In this document: positions 7,317 through 14,808 of the stretch, piece by piece
Layout of the letters: every line of letters starts with the position of its first letter
Numbering within the stretch: the first letter of the stretch is position 1
Source of the DNA: an uncultured Collinsella sp.
GTDB taxonomy: Bacteria; Actinomycetota; Coriobacteriia; Coriobacteriales; Coriobacteriaceae
Direction of reading: 5' to 3'
Length of the DNA stretch: 15,115 nt
NCBI GenBank assembly: GCA_902491415.1
Contig: CABUHP010000019.1
Coordinates: 1 to 15,115 of the forward strand
Made by a program: the position numbers and the translations under genes
The notes under the pieces: generated by a model
The model's database searches: none
Told to the model about the DNA's origin: nothing
Seen by the model: the letters and a program-made list of their open reading frames with translations, nothing else

Positions 7317-7778
7317 ATGCTAACAAGAAGAGAGAGGACCGAGGTCCTGGTTGAGAGCGGCCCTGCGCTTGCGCTCGAACTGGCGGGCCTGGTCGAGGCC
7401 GCCGCCCCTGCCGAAGATATTGTGCCGGCGCACCAGGGCCTTGTGATGTGTCAGGTGCGCGAGACGGCTCGCAACAGCCGCTTTTATCTGAGCGAGGTGC
7501 TTGTTACCGAGAGCCGCGTGCGCATTGGCGAGGCCGATGGCCTGGGCGTGCTTATGGGAACCGATGCCGCGCATGCTCGTGCGCTCGCGGTAATCGATGC
7601 CGCTTATGCAATGGATCCGGCGCCGGCTTGTTTGGCGGAACTCGAGCGCCGCGTCGAGGAGGCGCGTGCTGCCATGTTTGAGCGCGTGGCTGCACAGGAT
7701 GCTCTCACCTATGTGTCGCGTGTCGAGTTCGATGAAATGTCTGGCCAGGACATGAGTGTTCAGGCGGTGGTCAAATGA
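7317..7778 (+). CDS. phnG: C-P lyase core complex subunit PhnG
   Basis: PhnG is a structural and functional subunit of the soluble C-P lyase core (PhnG2H2I2J2). It acts with PhnH, PhnI and PhnL in the transfer of phosphonate to the ribose of ATP. At 153 residues it matches the usual length of about 150. Recognisable parts are the Arg-rich N-terminus, the central GLVMCQVRETARNSRFYLSE strand region, the EADGLGVLMGTDAAHARALAVIDA stretch (family pattern G-x-V-x-G-x-D-x-x-H-A), and the C-terminal VSRVEFDEM, which parallels SRVDFFTM in E. coli. AAGGAAAG at 7303-7310 precedes the ATG. The gene follows phnE2 after 12 nt and overlaps phnH by 4 nt (ATGA). Confidence 0.93.
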   Translation: MLTRRERTEVLVESGPALALELAGLVEAAAPAEDIVPAHQGLVMCQVRETARNSRFYLSEVLVTESRVRIGEADGLGVLMGTDAAHARALAVIDAAYAMDPAPACLAELERRVEEARAAMFERVAAQDALTYVSRVEFDEMSGQDMSVQAVVK

Positions 7779-8464
7779 ACGAGCAGGATGAGGTTTTCGA
7801 TCGCGATCCGTCCCTTGACGAGCGCGCCTTCGAGCTGCAGGGAACGTTTCGTACGGTTCTGGACTGCATGGCGCGCCCCGGCGAGGTTTGCCGCCTATCC
7901 GTCACGGATGCCTATGAGGTCGAGGCGAAGCGCTGTGGCCTATTCCCCGCGACGTTGATGTTGGCGGACATGCTGCTCGATAGCGGTACGACTTTTTGCA
8001 TGGCGACCACGGGCTTTGAGCGTGCTGCCCGGCAGATCGCGAGTCGAACGCACGTGACTCCTGCGGCGCCGAGCGAAGCTGCGTGCGTGATCGTTCCGGA
8101 GGCTTTTCGAGATGAGGGCGCGGCGAGTGCAATCGCTGCGCTTACGGCGGGGACGCTTGAACAGCCGCATCGCGGCGCGACGGTTATCGTCGAGTGCTCG
8201 GTGCTTTTGGGACTGGATGCGCAGGGTTTGCGCGTCGGCTCCGCGTCGCACGCGTGTACCAAGAGCTCCTGGGAGCTCGGTGGCCCCGGCGTTGACGGCA
8301 CTTCGCACTTCTCGTGCGATCGCGGCGATGTCTTGCGCTCGCGTATTGCGCGTCTGGACGAGTTTCCCTGCGGCATCGACCTGATGTTTGTAGACGGGTT
8401 TGGCCATATCGCCGCCGTTCCCCGTTCCAGCGCTTGCAGGGAGGTTGAATCATGGGATATGTAG
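7775..8464 (+). CDS. phnH: C-P lyase core complex subunit PhnH
   Basis: PhnH is a C-P lyase core subunit with a PLP-transferase-like fold but no known catalytic residues; it is needed for the nucleoside-transfer step. The sequence shows the family start FELQGTFRTVLDCMARPGE (residues 19-37), a middle LMLADMLLDSGTTF block, and the C-terminal end FPCGIDLMFVDGFGHIAAVPRS, which is typical of PhnH. At 229 residues it is about 35 longer than E. coli PhnH (194), with extra residues at the start and in the middle. It overlaps phnG by 4 nt, and its last 13 nt overlap phnI, so translation is probably coupled through the whole core block. Confidence 0.93.
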   Translation: MNEQDEVFDRDPSLDERAFELQGTFRTVLDCMARPGEVCRLSVTDAYEVEAKRCGLFPATLMLADMLLDSGTTFCMATTGFERAARQIASRTHVTPAAPSEAACVIVPEAFRDEGAASAIAALTAGTLEQPHRGATVIVECSVLLGLDAQGLRVGSASHACTKSSWELGGPGVDGTSHFSCDRGDVLRSRIARLDEFPCGIDLMFVDGFGHIAAVPRSSACREVESWDM

Positions 8465-9618
8465 CCGTTTCCGGCGGCGAGCAGGCAATCGCCGCATCGC
8501 TTGAGCTGCTTGAGCGCGAGCGCGTTGCGGGTGGCCGCGCGCTCGATCCCGCACTCATCATCGAGGCCATGCCGCATGCGGTCGAGCAGGTGCAGTCTGA
8601 GGGCTCCGTTTGGGCTCCCGAGGTTGCTGCAATCGCCCTCAAGCAGGCGTCGGGTTCTATCGAGGAGGCCGTCTTTTTGGTGCGTGCCTACCGTTCCACC
8701 CTCGAGCGCCTCTATACATCGCGTGTGATCGATACGGGCGAGATGCACGTTTCGCGCCGCATCTCCGCGGCCTTCAAAGATATCGAGGGCGGACAGATTT
8801 TGGGCGCGACCCGCGATTACAGCCATCGCCTTATCAATTTTGATCTAAGCGAAGAGACCGATGCCGATGTCCGTGCCGCGCGCGCTGTCATCGATGAGCG
8901 TCTGGATGAAGCGGCCGAGGCCTTTTATGGCGTGGCCGAGACCACGCCTCTCGATTGTGTGCCCAAGGTGTGCGATTACCTGCGCCAGATCGGTATGATC
9001 CGCCCGGTTGCTATCGACGACACCGAGCCCGTCGATATCACCAAGACCCCGCTTTTCACGCCGGCGCCGCGCAGCGTTATCCTGCAGGCCCTCTCGCGTG
9101 GCCTCACGCAGGCGGTTGTCGCCATCGGGTACGCGGCCATTCGCGGCTTTGGCATTTCCCATCCCACGGTGGGCGAGCTTCGCCGCGGCAGCGTGCCGGT
9201 GACGATTGATGCCCCCGGAACCGATCCCTCTCAGGCTTCTGCCGACGACGCGTACTATCTGGGAGCACTCCCGGTCTGTGAGGTCGAAAGCCTGATCGCC
9301 AACGACGAGGTGACCGAGACGGGCGAGCATGTGAACGCGCTCGATGTGGGCTACGGCCTCGTTACCGGCAGCGACGAGAGCAAGGCCATCGCCATGAGCG
9401 TCCTCGACCATTCGCTGCGCGTCGACGACGTTCGCTACCCCACACAGGATCAGGAGTTCGTGCTCTATCACATCGACGGTGTGGAAGCCACGGGCTTTAT
9501 CAGCCATCTCAAGCTGCCGCACTACGTGACGTTCCAAAGCAAGCTCGATGCAGCCTTGCGCTCTATGAATCACGCCGAGGGACAGAAGGAGGACGGTTCT
9601 CGTGCAGCGCAACTATAA
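8452..9618 (+). CDS. phnI: C-P lyase core complex subunit PhnI (nucleosidase/transferase)
   Basis: PhnI is the catalytic subunit that, together with PhnG, PhnH and PhnL, displaces adenine from ATP and joins C1 of ribose to the phosphonate, giving ribose-1-phosphonate-5-triphosphate. The N-terminus MGYVAVSGGEQAIAAS corresponds to MYVAVKGGEKAI of E. coli PhnI, which settles the start; an AGGGAGG site at 8438-8444 supports it. Further family blocks are RVIDTGEMHVSRRISAAFKD, QILGATRDYSHRLINF, and the SHPTVGELRRG segment. At 388 residues it is somewhat longer than the E. coli protein (354). The 3' end overlaps phnJ by 17 nt. The assignment is very secure from the combined motifs and position. Confidence 0.96.
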   Translation: MGYVAVSGGEQAIAASLELLERERVAGGRALDPALIIEAMPHAVEQVQSEGSVWAPEVAAIALKQASGSIEEAVFLVRAYRSTLERLYTSRVIDTGEMHVSRRISAAFKDIEGGQILGATRDYSHRLINFDLSEETDADVRAARAVIDERLDEAAEAFYGVAETTPLDCVPKVCDYLRQIGMIRPVAIDDTEPVDITKTPLFTPAPRSVILQALSRGLTQAVVAIGYAAIRGFGISHPTVGELRRGSVPVTIDAPGTDPSQASADDAYYLGALPVCEVESLIANDEVTETGEHVNALDVGYGLVTGSDESKAIAMSVLDHSLRVDDVRYPTQDQEFVLYHIDGVEATGFISHLKLPHYVTFQSKLDAALRSMNHAEGQKEDGSRAAQL

Positions 9619-10450
9619 CTTTGCCTTTTTGGACGAGGGCTCCAAGCGCGAGATTCGCCGCGCCATCTTGAAGGCCGTCGCCATTCCCGGATACCAGGTG
9701 CCGTTCGCCAGCCGCGAGATGCCCATCGGCCGCGGCTGGGGTACGGGTGGCCTGCAGGTCACGTTGTCGTGCATCGGTCCCGATGACGTGCTCAAGGTAA
9801 TCGACCAGGGCTCGGACGCGAGCGTCAATGCCGTGTCTATTCGCAGCCTCGTGCACGAGACTACCGGCGTCGAGACCACCACGTCCACGGCGGACGCGAC
9901 GCTCATCCAGAGCCGTCACCGTATCCCTGAGCGTCCGCTGCAGCGCGAACAACTCATGGTGCTGCAGGTTCCCATGCCAGAGCCCCTGCGCACCTACGAG
10001 GCGCGCGAAAGCGTGACGCGCCGTCTGCATGCCGAAGCTGAGTACACCGGGGCATATCTGGAGCTTTTTGAGCAGATCGTGCGCTATGGCTCCACGACTA
10101 CCGGTGCCGACCATCCCGTGATGGTGCAGGATCGCTACGTTATGGCGCCGAGTCCCATTCCGCGTTTCGATAACCCCAAGCTCAACGATGCCGAGAATCT
10201 CTTTTTGTTTGGAGCGGGGCGCGAGAAGAAGATCTACGCCGTGCCGCCGCATACCAAGGTCGAATCGCTCGCCTTCGAAGACCATCCCTTTGTGCGTGAG
10301 GATTTTGAAGGCAAGCGCTGCTGCATCTGTGGGGCGACGGGTGTCTATATGACTCAAACCATCGATCCCGTTACGGGCAAGAAGGCGTGGCAGTGCTCCG
10401 ATACCGATTATTGCGCAGAGCGTCTCGAGGAGGGCGGAAGTGATGAGTAA
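9602..10450 (+). CDS. phnJ: Radical-SAM carbon-phosphorus lyase PhnJ
   Basis: PhnJ cleaves the C-P bond of 5-phosphoribosyl-1-phosphonate by radical chemistry, releasing the alkane and forming 5-phosphoribose 1,2-cyclic phosphate. The 282-residue protein has the unusual family cluster motif CxxC-x21-C (Cys240, Cys243, Cys265), followed after five residues by Cys271, the counterpart of catalytic Cys272 of E. coli, in CSDTDYC. An extra Cys241 lies inside the first CxxC. The N-terminus YNFAFLDEGSKREIRRAILKAVAIPGYQVPFASREMP is strongly family-like and fixes the GTG start at 9602, which has AAGGAGG at 9586-9592. The gene overlaps phnI by 17 nt and phnK by 8 nt. All residues needed for activity appear present. 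Confidence 0.98.
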   Translation: MQRNYNFAFLDEGSKREIRRAILKAVAIPGYQVPFASREMPIGRGWGTGGLQVTLSCIGPDDVLKVIDQGSDASVNAVSIRSLVHETTGVETTTSTADATLIQSRHRIPERPLQREQLMVLQVPMPEPLRTYEARESVTRRLHAEAEYTGAYLELFEQIVRYGSTTTGADHPVMVQDRYVMAPSPIPRFDNPKLNDAENLFLFGAGREKKIYAVPPHTKVESLAFEDHPFVREDFEGKRCCICGATGVYMTQTIDPVTGKKAWQCSDTDYCAERLEEGGSDE

Positions 10451-11327
10451 AGGCACGACGATGCTTCCCGCTACGGTTCATCATGAATTTAAGGATGAGG
10501 CTCCGGTTTTGTCCGTTCGCCATCTGGCCAAGCGCTTTGGCGCGGGCTGCGACTACTGTCGCGACCCGCATGCCCAACTCGAGCGCAACATCTGCCCCGT
10601 GTGCGGCACGGTGCACGCGGTACGCGACATCTCGCTCGAGGTGCATCGCGGCGAGATTTTGGGCATCGTGGGCGAGTCCGGCTCGGGTAAGTCGACGCTC
10701 ATGCAGTGCCTCTATTTCGACCAGGAGCCCACGGCGGGCGACATGCGCGTTGCCGCATACGACGAGGGCCGGGGCAACTGCTTTGACCTTTCGCGTCAGC
10801 AAAAACGCCTTATCCGCGACGAGATCTTCGGCATGGTCTACCAAAATCCCTACCTGGGCCTGCGCATGAACTTCTCGAGCCTTTCCAATATCGCCGAGAA
10901 GCAGATCGCTGCCGGTATCCGAGACGTTTCCTCCATGGTCGATCGCGGTCGCGAGCTGCTCGATCGCGTGAACATCCCCTTGCGGCGTGAACAGGATCCG
11001 CCGCGCGCGTTTTCGGGCGGTATGCAGCAGCGCGTGCAGATTGCCAAGGCACTTTCCAACCGTCCTCCGCTGCTGTTCTTGGATGAGGTCACCACCGGTT
11101 TGGACCTTTCGGTTCAGGCGCGCGTGCTCGACCTGATTTTGTCGCTGCGACGTGACCTGGGGGTGTCGATGGTCGTGGTGAGCCATGACTTAGGCGTGAT
11201 TCGCCTGCTTGCCGACCGCACTATCGTCATGCTTGACGGGCAGGTTATCGAGCATGGCCTGACCGACCAGATCATGCAGGACCCGCAACACGCTTACACC
11301 CAAGAACTCGTCTATTCGCTTCTTTAG
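10443..11327 (+). CDS. phnK: C-P lyase ABC-type ATPase PhnK with Cys4 insertion
   Basis: PhnK is a soluble ABC-family ATPase that binds the PhnJ face of the C-P lyase core and, with PhnL, remodels the complex. Motifs are Walker A GESGSGKST (about residues 77-85), Q-loop VYQNPYLGLRM, signature FSGGMQQRVQIAKAL, Walker B LLFLDEVTTGLD (Val where Pro is usual), and switch VSHDLGV. The C-terminus matches PhnK (GLTDQIMQDPQHAYTQELV). Between the first strand and Walker A lies an insertion with Cys36-x2-Cys39-x11-Cys51-x2-Cys54, resembling a small zinc ribbon, which E. coli PhnK lacks. The ATG at 10443 is preferred over the GTG at 10440, because AGGAGGG at 10428-10434 is better spaced. The product is 294 residues, against about 252 in E. 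coli. Confidence 0.95.
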   Translation: MSKGTTMLPATVHHEFKDEAPVLSVRHLAKRFGAGCDYCRDPHAQLERNICPVCGTVHAVRDISLEVHRGEILGIVGESGSGKSTLMQCLYFDQEPTAGDMRVAAYDEGRGNCFDLSRQQKRLIRDEIFGMVYQNPYLGLRMNFSSLSNIAEKQIAAGIRDVSSMVDRGRELLDRVNIPLRREQDPPRAFSGGMQQRVQIAKALSNRPPLLFLDEVTTGLDLSVQARVLDLILSLRRDLGVSMVVVSHDLGVIRLLADRTIVMLDGQVIEHGLTDQIMQDPQHAYTQELVYSLL

Positions 11328-11338
11328 GAGGTTCGCCG

Positions 11339-12646
11339 ATGTACGTCATCCGCAACGGAATCATTGTTCAGCCCGACCGCCTGCTCTTTGGCTATGAGCT
11401 TGTGGTCGAAGACGACAGGATCGCCGCAATTCAACGCCAAGGCAAATTCGATGCGACCGCCGCGGGAGCCGGCGTTATCGATGCTCATGGTGGCTATGTC
11501 ACGCCTGGTCTTGTGGATATCCATTCCGACTATATCGAGACCGTTATCTCGCCGCGCCCGACGGTGCTCATGGACTTCTCGACGGCATTGTTCGAGGCCG
11601 AGCGTGAGCTCATCGCCCATGGCATCACCACAATGTATCACTCGCTTTCGGCATATGCGCAGGACATCATGGACGCCAAGCCGGTCCGGCGCTGGGAGAA
11701 CACCGAGAAAATCATGGCGCTTATCGCCGGCTGCAAGCGCACCGAGGGACGAAACGCCCATCTGATTCGTCATCGCCTGCACCTGCGTCTCGAGGTCGAT
11801 AACGTCAATCTGGTTGAGCAAGTTGAGGGGCATTTGCGCTCGGGCGAGGTGGACGAGCTTTCATTTATGGACCACACTCCCGGCCAGGGTCAATATCGCG
11901 ATATCGAGATCTGGCGCAAGAGCGTTCGCGGCGATCACGAGCTGAGTGACGAAGAGGCGGAGCGGATCGTCGCCGCTCAGCAGGCGGCACCCAAGCTTTC
12001 CTTTGATCAGCTCAAATATCTTGCCGATGTTGCCTGTGAAAACGGCATTGCGCTGGCGAGCCACGATGACGATTCGGTCGAGCATCTGGATCTTATGCGT
12101 GAGCTCGGCTGCACGATCTCTGAGTTCCCGGTGAGTTTAGAGGTGGCGCGCGCTGCTCGCGAGCATGGCATGTCGACCGTCATGGGAACACCCAACATCT
12201 TGCTGGGGAAGAGCCATTCGGGCAACCTTTCGGCGCGCGACGCCGTGTCTAACGGAGTGGCGAGCGTGCTGTGCTCCGATTACTATCCCACGGCAATGCT
12301 GCAGAGTGCCTTTGCCCTGCACCATGATTTCAAGCTGCCGCTTGAAGAGGCGTTTGCCATGCTCACTATCAACCCGGCGCGCGCCGTGCATGCCGACGAT
12401 CAGGTTGGCAGTCTGGAAGAGGGCAAGAAAGCCGATATTCTGGTCATTCGTGAGGTTGAGGAAGGCCAGCGCACCTATCCCGTGATCACGGCGACGCTGG
12501 TGGATGGCCGTGTGGTTTCGCGTATGTGGTATCCGGCGCTGCCGAGCATGTCTGCCCGTTTTGCCACCGATGCCGCGACGATCGCCGAGACCGCCGACCA
12601 CGTGCCGGCAGCCGTGGCGGGTACGGATGGATCGGAGGACAAGTAA
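11339..12646 (+). CDS. phnM: Alpha-D-ribose-1-phosphonate-5-triphosphate diphosphatase PhnM
   Basis: PhnM is an amidohydrolase-superfamily enzyme that removes pyrophosphate from ribose-1-phosphonate-5-triphosphate to give the PhnJ substrate. The 435 residues show the metal-site segment YVTPGLVDIHSDYIE (H62, D64), then DHTPGQGQYRD, ASHDDDSVEHLDLMRELGC, VMGTPNILLGKSHSGN and SDYYPTAMLQSAF, all hallmark PhnM blocks. It is longer than E. coli PhnM (378), partly through a C-terminal Ala-rich tail of about 35 residues. AGGAGG at 11326-11331 gives a well-spaced start. The stop overlaps the phnL start by one base (TAATG). Confidence 0.96.
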   Translation: MYVIRNGIIVQPDRLLFGYELVVEDDRIAAIQRQGKFDATAAGAGVIDAHGGYVTPGLVDIHSDYIETVISPRPTVLMDFSTALFEAERELIAHGITTMYHSLSAYAQDIMDAKPVRRWENTEKIMALIAGCKRTEGRNAHLIRHRLHLRLEVDNVNLVEQVEGHLRSGEVDELSFMDHTPGQGQYRDIEIWRKSVRGDHELSDEEAERIVAAQQAAPKLSFDQLKYLADVACENGIALASHDDDSVEHLDLMRELGCTISEFPVSLEVARAAREHGMSTVMGTPNILLGKSHSGNLSARDAVSNGVASVLCSDYYPTAMLQSAFALHHDFKLPLEEAFAMLTINPARAVHADDQVGSLEEGKKADILVIREVEEGQRTYPVITATLVDGRVVSRMWYPALPSMSARFATDAATIAETADHVPAAVAGTDGSEDK

Positions 12647-13378
12647 TGGGCGATTCAATCGAATTCTATCAGCTCGATGTATGCCCACTCCTTGCGATCG
12701 AGGATCTTTCCAAGGGCTTTACCCTGCATGCCGCCGACCGTCGCGTGCGCGGCTGTGAACATATCTCGCTGAGCGTGCTGCCGGGTGAGTTCGTGGGCGT
12801 TACCGGCCGCTCGGGCTCGGGCAAATCCACGATTCTCAAGTGCATCTATCGTACGAATCTGCCGGAAAGCGGCCACATCGTGTACGATTCCGAGGCCTTT
12901 GGTCCGGTCGACCTTGCCACGCTCGATGAACGTCGTGTGATCTATCTGCGCAACTACGAGATTGGCTATGTCTCCCAGTTCCTCGATGCCGTGCCACGTA
13001 CCACGGCCCGTGAAATCGTGCACGCGAGTGCCGCTGAGGCGTTTGCCGATGAAGATGCGATTGAGGAGGAGACAACGCGCATGCTCGAGCATTTCGACTT
13101 CCCCAAGCCCCTGTGGGACCTGTATCCCAATACGTTCTCGGGTGGTGAGAAGCTCAGGCTCAACATCGCGCGCTATGGTGCGTCGTCCACGTCTATTACT
13201 GTTGGATGAGCCGACTGCCAGCCTCGATAACGCGAGCAAGGTCAGAGTCCGCGATTTGATTGAGCAACTCAAGGCCGGAGGTACTACGATGCTGGGCATC
13301 TTCCATGATTTGGAGTTCATGGAAGGCGTTTGCGATCGTGAGTACAACATGCAGACTGGTGGGTTTGTCCAGGCATAG
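12646..13378 (+). pseudogene. phnL: phnL, C-P lyase ABC-type ATPase, frameshifted
   Basis: PhnL is the second ABC ATPase of the C-P lyase system, required with PhnG, PhnH and PhnI for the first step. From the ATG at 12646 (GGAGGA at 12634-12639) the frame encodes Walker A GRSGSGKST (residues 54-62), the Q-loop YVSQFLDAVPRTTA and the signature FSGGEKLRLNIAR. It then runs into a TGA at 13207-13209 after 187 codons. The +2 frame takes over exactly there: AMVRRPRLLLLDEPTASLD with Walker B, then the switch GIFHDLEF, ending at 13378. Adding back two bases (GC) in the CGCGCGC tract at 13167-13173 restores NIARAMVRRP and a normal protein of about 244 residues. As read, the product lacks Walker B and the switch His and should be inactive. 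A sequencing or assembly error, a true mutation, or a reversible slip cannot be told apart here. Confidence 0.9.
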
Positions 13379-13387
13379 GAGGGACGG

Positions 13388-14281
13388 ATGCAGGAACATA
13401 GATCCGTGCAGGGGTCATTTGATCTGCATACGCATTCGGTTTATTCCGATGGTTCTCAATCGGTGCAGGCATTGATTGCCGAGGCTCGTGAGCGGGGTCT
13501 TTCGGGTATTGCCATTACCGATCACGACAGTTTGCGCCAGCTGTCATCCGTACGCGCCGAAGCCCGCAAGATGGGTTTTCCCGTGATTGCGGGCGTTGAG
13601 GCTTCTTGCATTGACTCGGAAACCGGACGCAAGATTCATATTCTTTGCTACGGCCTCGCGGCTACGGCGGATGAATCTGGCCCGCTTGAGCTCTTGGTAA
13701 ACGAAACGCTTGCCCGCCGTACTGCCAACACCCTGTGGCAGGCATGGACGCTCGAACGTAAAGGGATGGCCCCCTGCGGGCGAAAAGCATCGGTGGCCGA
13801 CGTGGTCGAAGTCTCGCGGGCAAGTACTGGTGTCTACAAACAGCATGTCATGCAGGCGCTTACGGGGCTGGGCTATCGAGATGGCGAATATCAGTGCGTT
13901 TATCGTCGGCTATTTAAAAATGGCGGTATTGCCGAGCGCGACATTTCCTATCCCGACGCACTTACAGTTGTTCGGGCTGCTCGCGAACAGGGAGGCGTGC
14001 CCGTGCTCGCACATCCCCAGCAGATGGACTCGTGGGGGGCTATCCCCGAACTTGTTAAGGCAGGTCTGATGGGCATCGAGGCGTTTCATCCCGATAACGA
14101 TGCCGTTGCGACCGAAGAGGCCTTTAGACTTGCACGGCAGTACGGAATCGTGTGCACCGGCGGTAGCGATTACCATGGGCGCTATGGCGCCCCCGAGTGC
14201 GTCGGGTCTTGTTTCATCACGCCGGATGAAGCCGGCGAGTCCGTCGCGCAGCTGTTCGACCAAGAACGCCTGCTTGCTTAG
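13388..14281 (+). CDS. phnPP: PHP-domain phosphoribosyl 1,2-cyclic phosphate diphosphodiesterase
   Basis: PHP-family metal-dependent phosphoesterase of 297 residues. Metal-ligand motifs are FDLHTHS (H14, H16), AITDHD (D45, H46), GVEAS (E71), VLAHPQQ, and GGSDYHG (D261, H263). A PHP enzyme of this type from Eggerthella lenta (Elen0235) has been shown to hydrolyse 5-phosphoribose 1,2-cyclic phosphate sequentially to ribose 5-phosphate and phosphate (EC 3.1.4.57). The position directly after phnL, 9 nt away, in an operon that lacks phnP and phnN, makes the same role very likely here. AGGAGGG at 13377-13383 sets the start. Other PHP proteins cleave nucleotides or histidinol phosphate, but context argues against those roles. 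Confidence 0.88.
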   Translation: MQEHRSVQGSFDLHTHSVYSDGSQSVQALIAEARERGLSGIAITDHDSLRQLSSVRAEARKMGFPVIAGVEASCIDSETGRKIHILCYGLAATADESGPLELLVNETLARRTANTLWQAWTLERKGMAPCGRKASVADVVEVSRASTGVYKQHVMQALTGLGYRDGEYQCVYRRLFKNGGIAERDISYPDALTVVRAAREQGGVPVLAHPQQMDSWGAIPELVKAGLMGIEAFHPDNDAVATEEAFRLARQYGIVCTGGSDYHGRYGAPECVGSCFITPDEAGESVAQLFDQERLLA

Positions 14282-14292
14282 GGGGTCCGGAG

Positions 14293-14715
14293 ATGACAGT
14301 TCGAATGGCGACTGTTGCCGATACCGACGCGGTGTACGAGCTCATGTGCCAGCTCGAGGACACTCGGTTTGACCGATTGACGTTCTGTAAGCGTTTTGCC
14401 TGGCAGCTTGCCCGACAGCCATTTTTCGCTTTTGTGCTCGAAGAGGATGACGTTGTCGGGATTGTGAACGTGCGCGTCGAGCGGCAGCTTCACCATGAAC
14501 ACCCCGTGGCCGAGATTTGCGAGCTCGTGGTTGACAAGGGATACCGTGGTGGTGGACGCGGGACACTGCTGCTTGAGAGGGCCATTGCGTGTGCACGAGA
14601 GCAGGGCTGCGAGGTAATCGAGGTGACCTCAAATGCCGCACGGTTGGGTGCTCACCGGTTTTACGAGAATCACGGCATGAAGAGGACGCATGCTAAATTC
14701 ATGATGGGGCTGTGA
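14293..14715 (+). CDS. phnO: Aminoalkylphosphonate N-acetyltransferase PhnO (GNAT)
   Basis: GNAT-fold acetyltransferase of 140 residues that in E. coli and Salmonella transfers acetyl from acetyl-CoA to aminoalkylphosphonates such as 1-aminomethylphosphonate. The N-terminal block ATVADTDAVYELMCQLEDTRFD aligns closely with E. coli PhnO ([22 protein letters not shown]). The middle HHEHPVAEICELVV, the acetyl-CoA loop RGGGRGTLLLE, and AHRFYENHGMKRTHAKF near the end also correspond. The ATG at 14293 agrees with the E. coli N-terminus and has a G-rich site at 14281-14285, while an ATG at 14305 would cut into the conserved block. It is the last gene of the phn operon, 11 nt after phnPP. The presence of PhnO suggests that aminated phosphonates are among the substrates. 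Confidence 0.88.
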   Translation: MTVRMATVADTDAVYELMCQLEDTRFDRLTFCKRFAWQLARQPFFAFVLEEDDVVGIVNVRVERQLHHEHPVAEICELVVDKGYRGGGRGTLLLERAIACAREQGCEVIEVTSNAARLGAHRFYENHGMKRTHAKFMMGL

Positions 14716-14724
14716 GGGCCCTCA
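14713..14724. repeat. 12-bp perfect palindrome at the phnO stop codon
   Basis: TGAGGGCCCTCA reads identically on both strands and includes the phnO stop codon. It could form only a short four-base stem in RNA and has no T-tract, so it is not a convincing terminator. It may be a chance palindrome or a protein site. No other terminator is evident between phnO and the tRNA gene. Confidence 0.4.
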
Positions 14725-14748
14725 AATGTATACGCAATAACGCTCGTA

Positions 14749-14797
14749 AACTTTTTCAAAAATAGTTCTTGCGTTCGCGCTGGCGCTCCGTTATTCT
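14749..14797 (+). promoter_or_regulatory. Promoter of the tRNA-Leu gene
   Basis: TTGCGT (14769-14774) and TATTCT (14792-14797) are separated by exactly 17 bp and end 11 bp before the mature tRNA. An A/T-rich tract of about 19 bp (14749-14767) lies immediately upstream of the -35, where an UP element would sit, as expected for a strongly expressed stable-RNA promoter. Confidence 0.65.
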
Positions 14798-14808
14798 AAT
14801 TCCTGCAC

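Noticed and set aside
8845..9612. Minus-strand open frame across phnI
   Set aside because: It lies wholly opposite phnI, whose protein motifs are intact, and shows no recognisable domain.
9563..10456. Minus-strand open frame across phnJ
   Set aside because: It is antisense to phnJ, whose catalytic cysteines are all in frame on the plus strand.
12526..12645. Upstream extension of phnL into phnM
   Set aside because: The frame is open there by chance. The ATG at 12646 has a good ribosome site and matches the PhnL N-terminus, while the upstream residues overlap the phnM tail.
13160..13180. Programmed ribosomal frameshifting as the explanation for phnL
   Set aside because: There is no slippery heptamer, no shifty stop and no obvious downstream stimulatory structure. 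Restoring two bases gives better protein continuity than a +1 shift, which would drop a conserved Ala.
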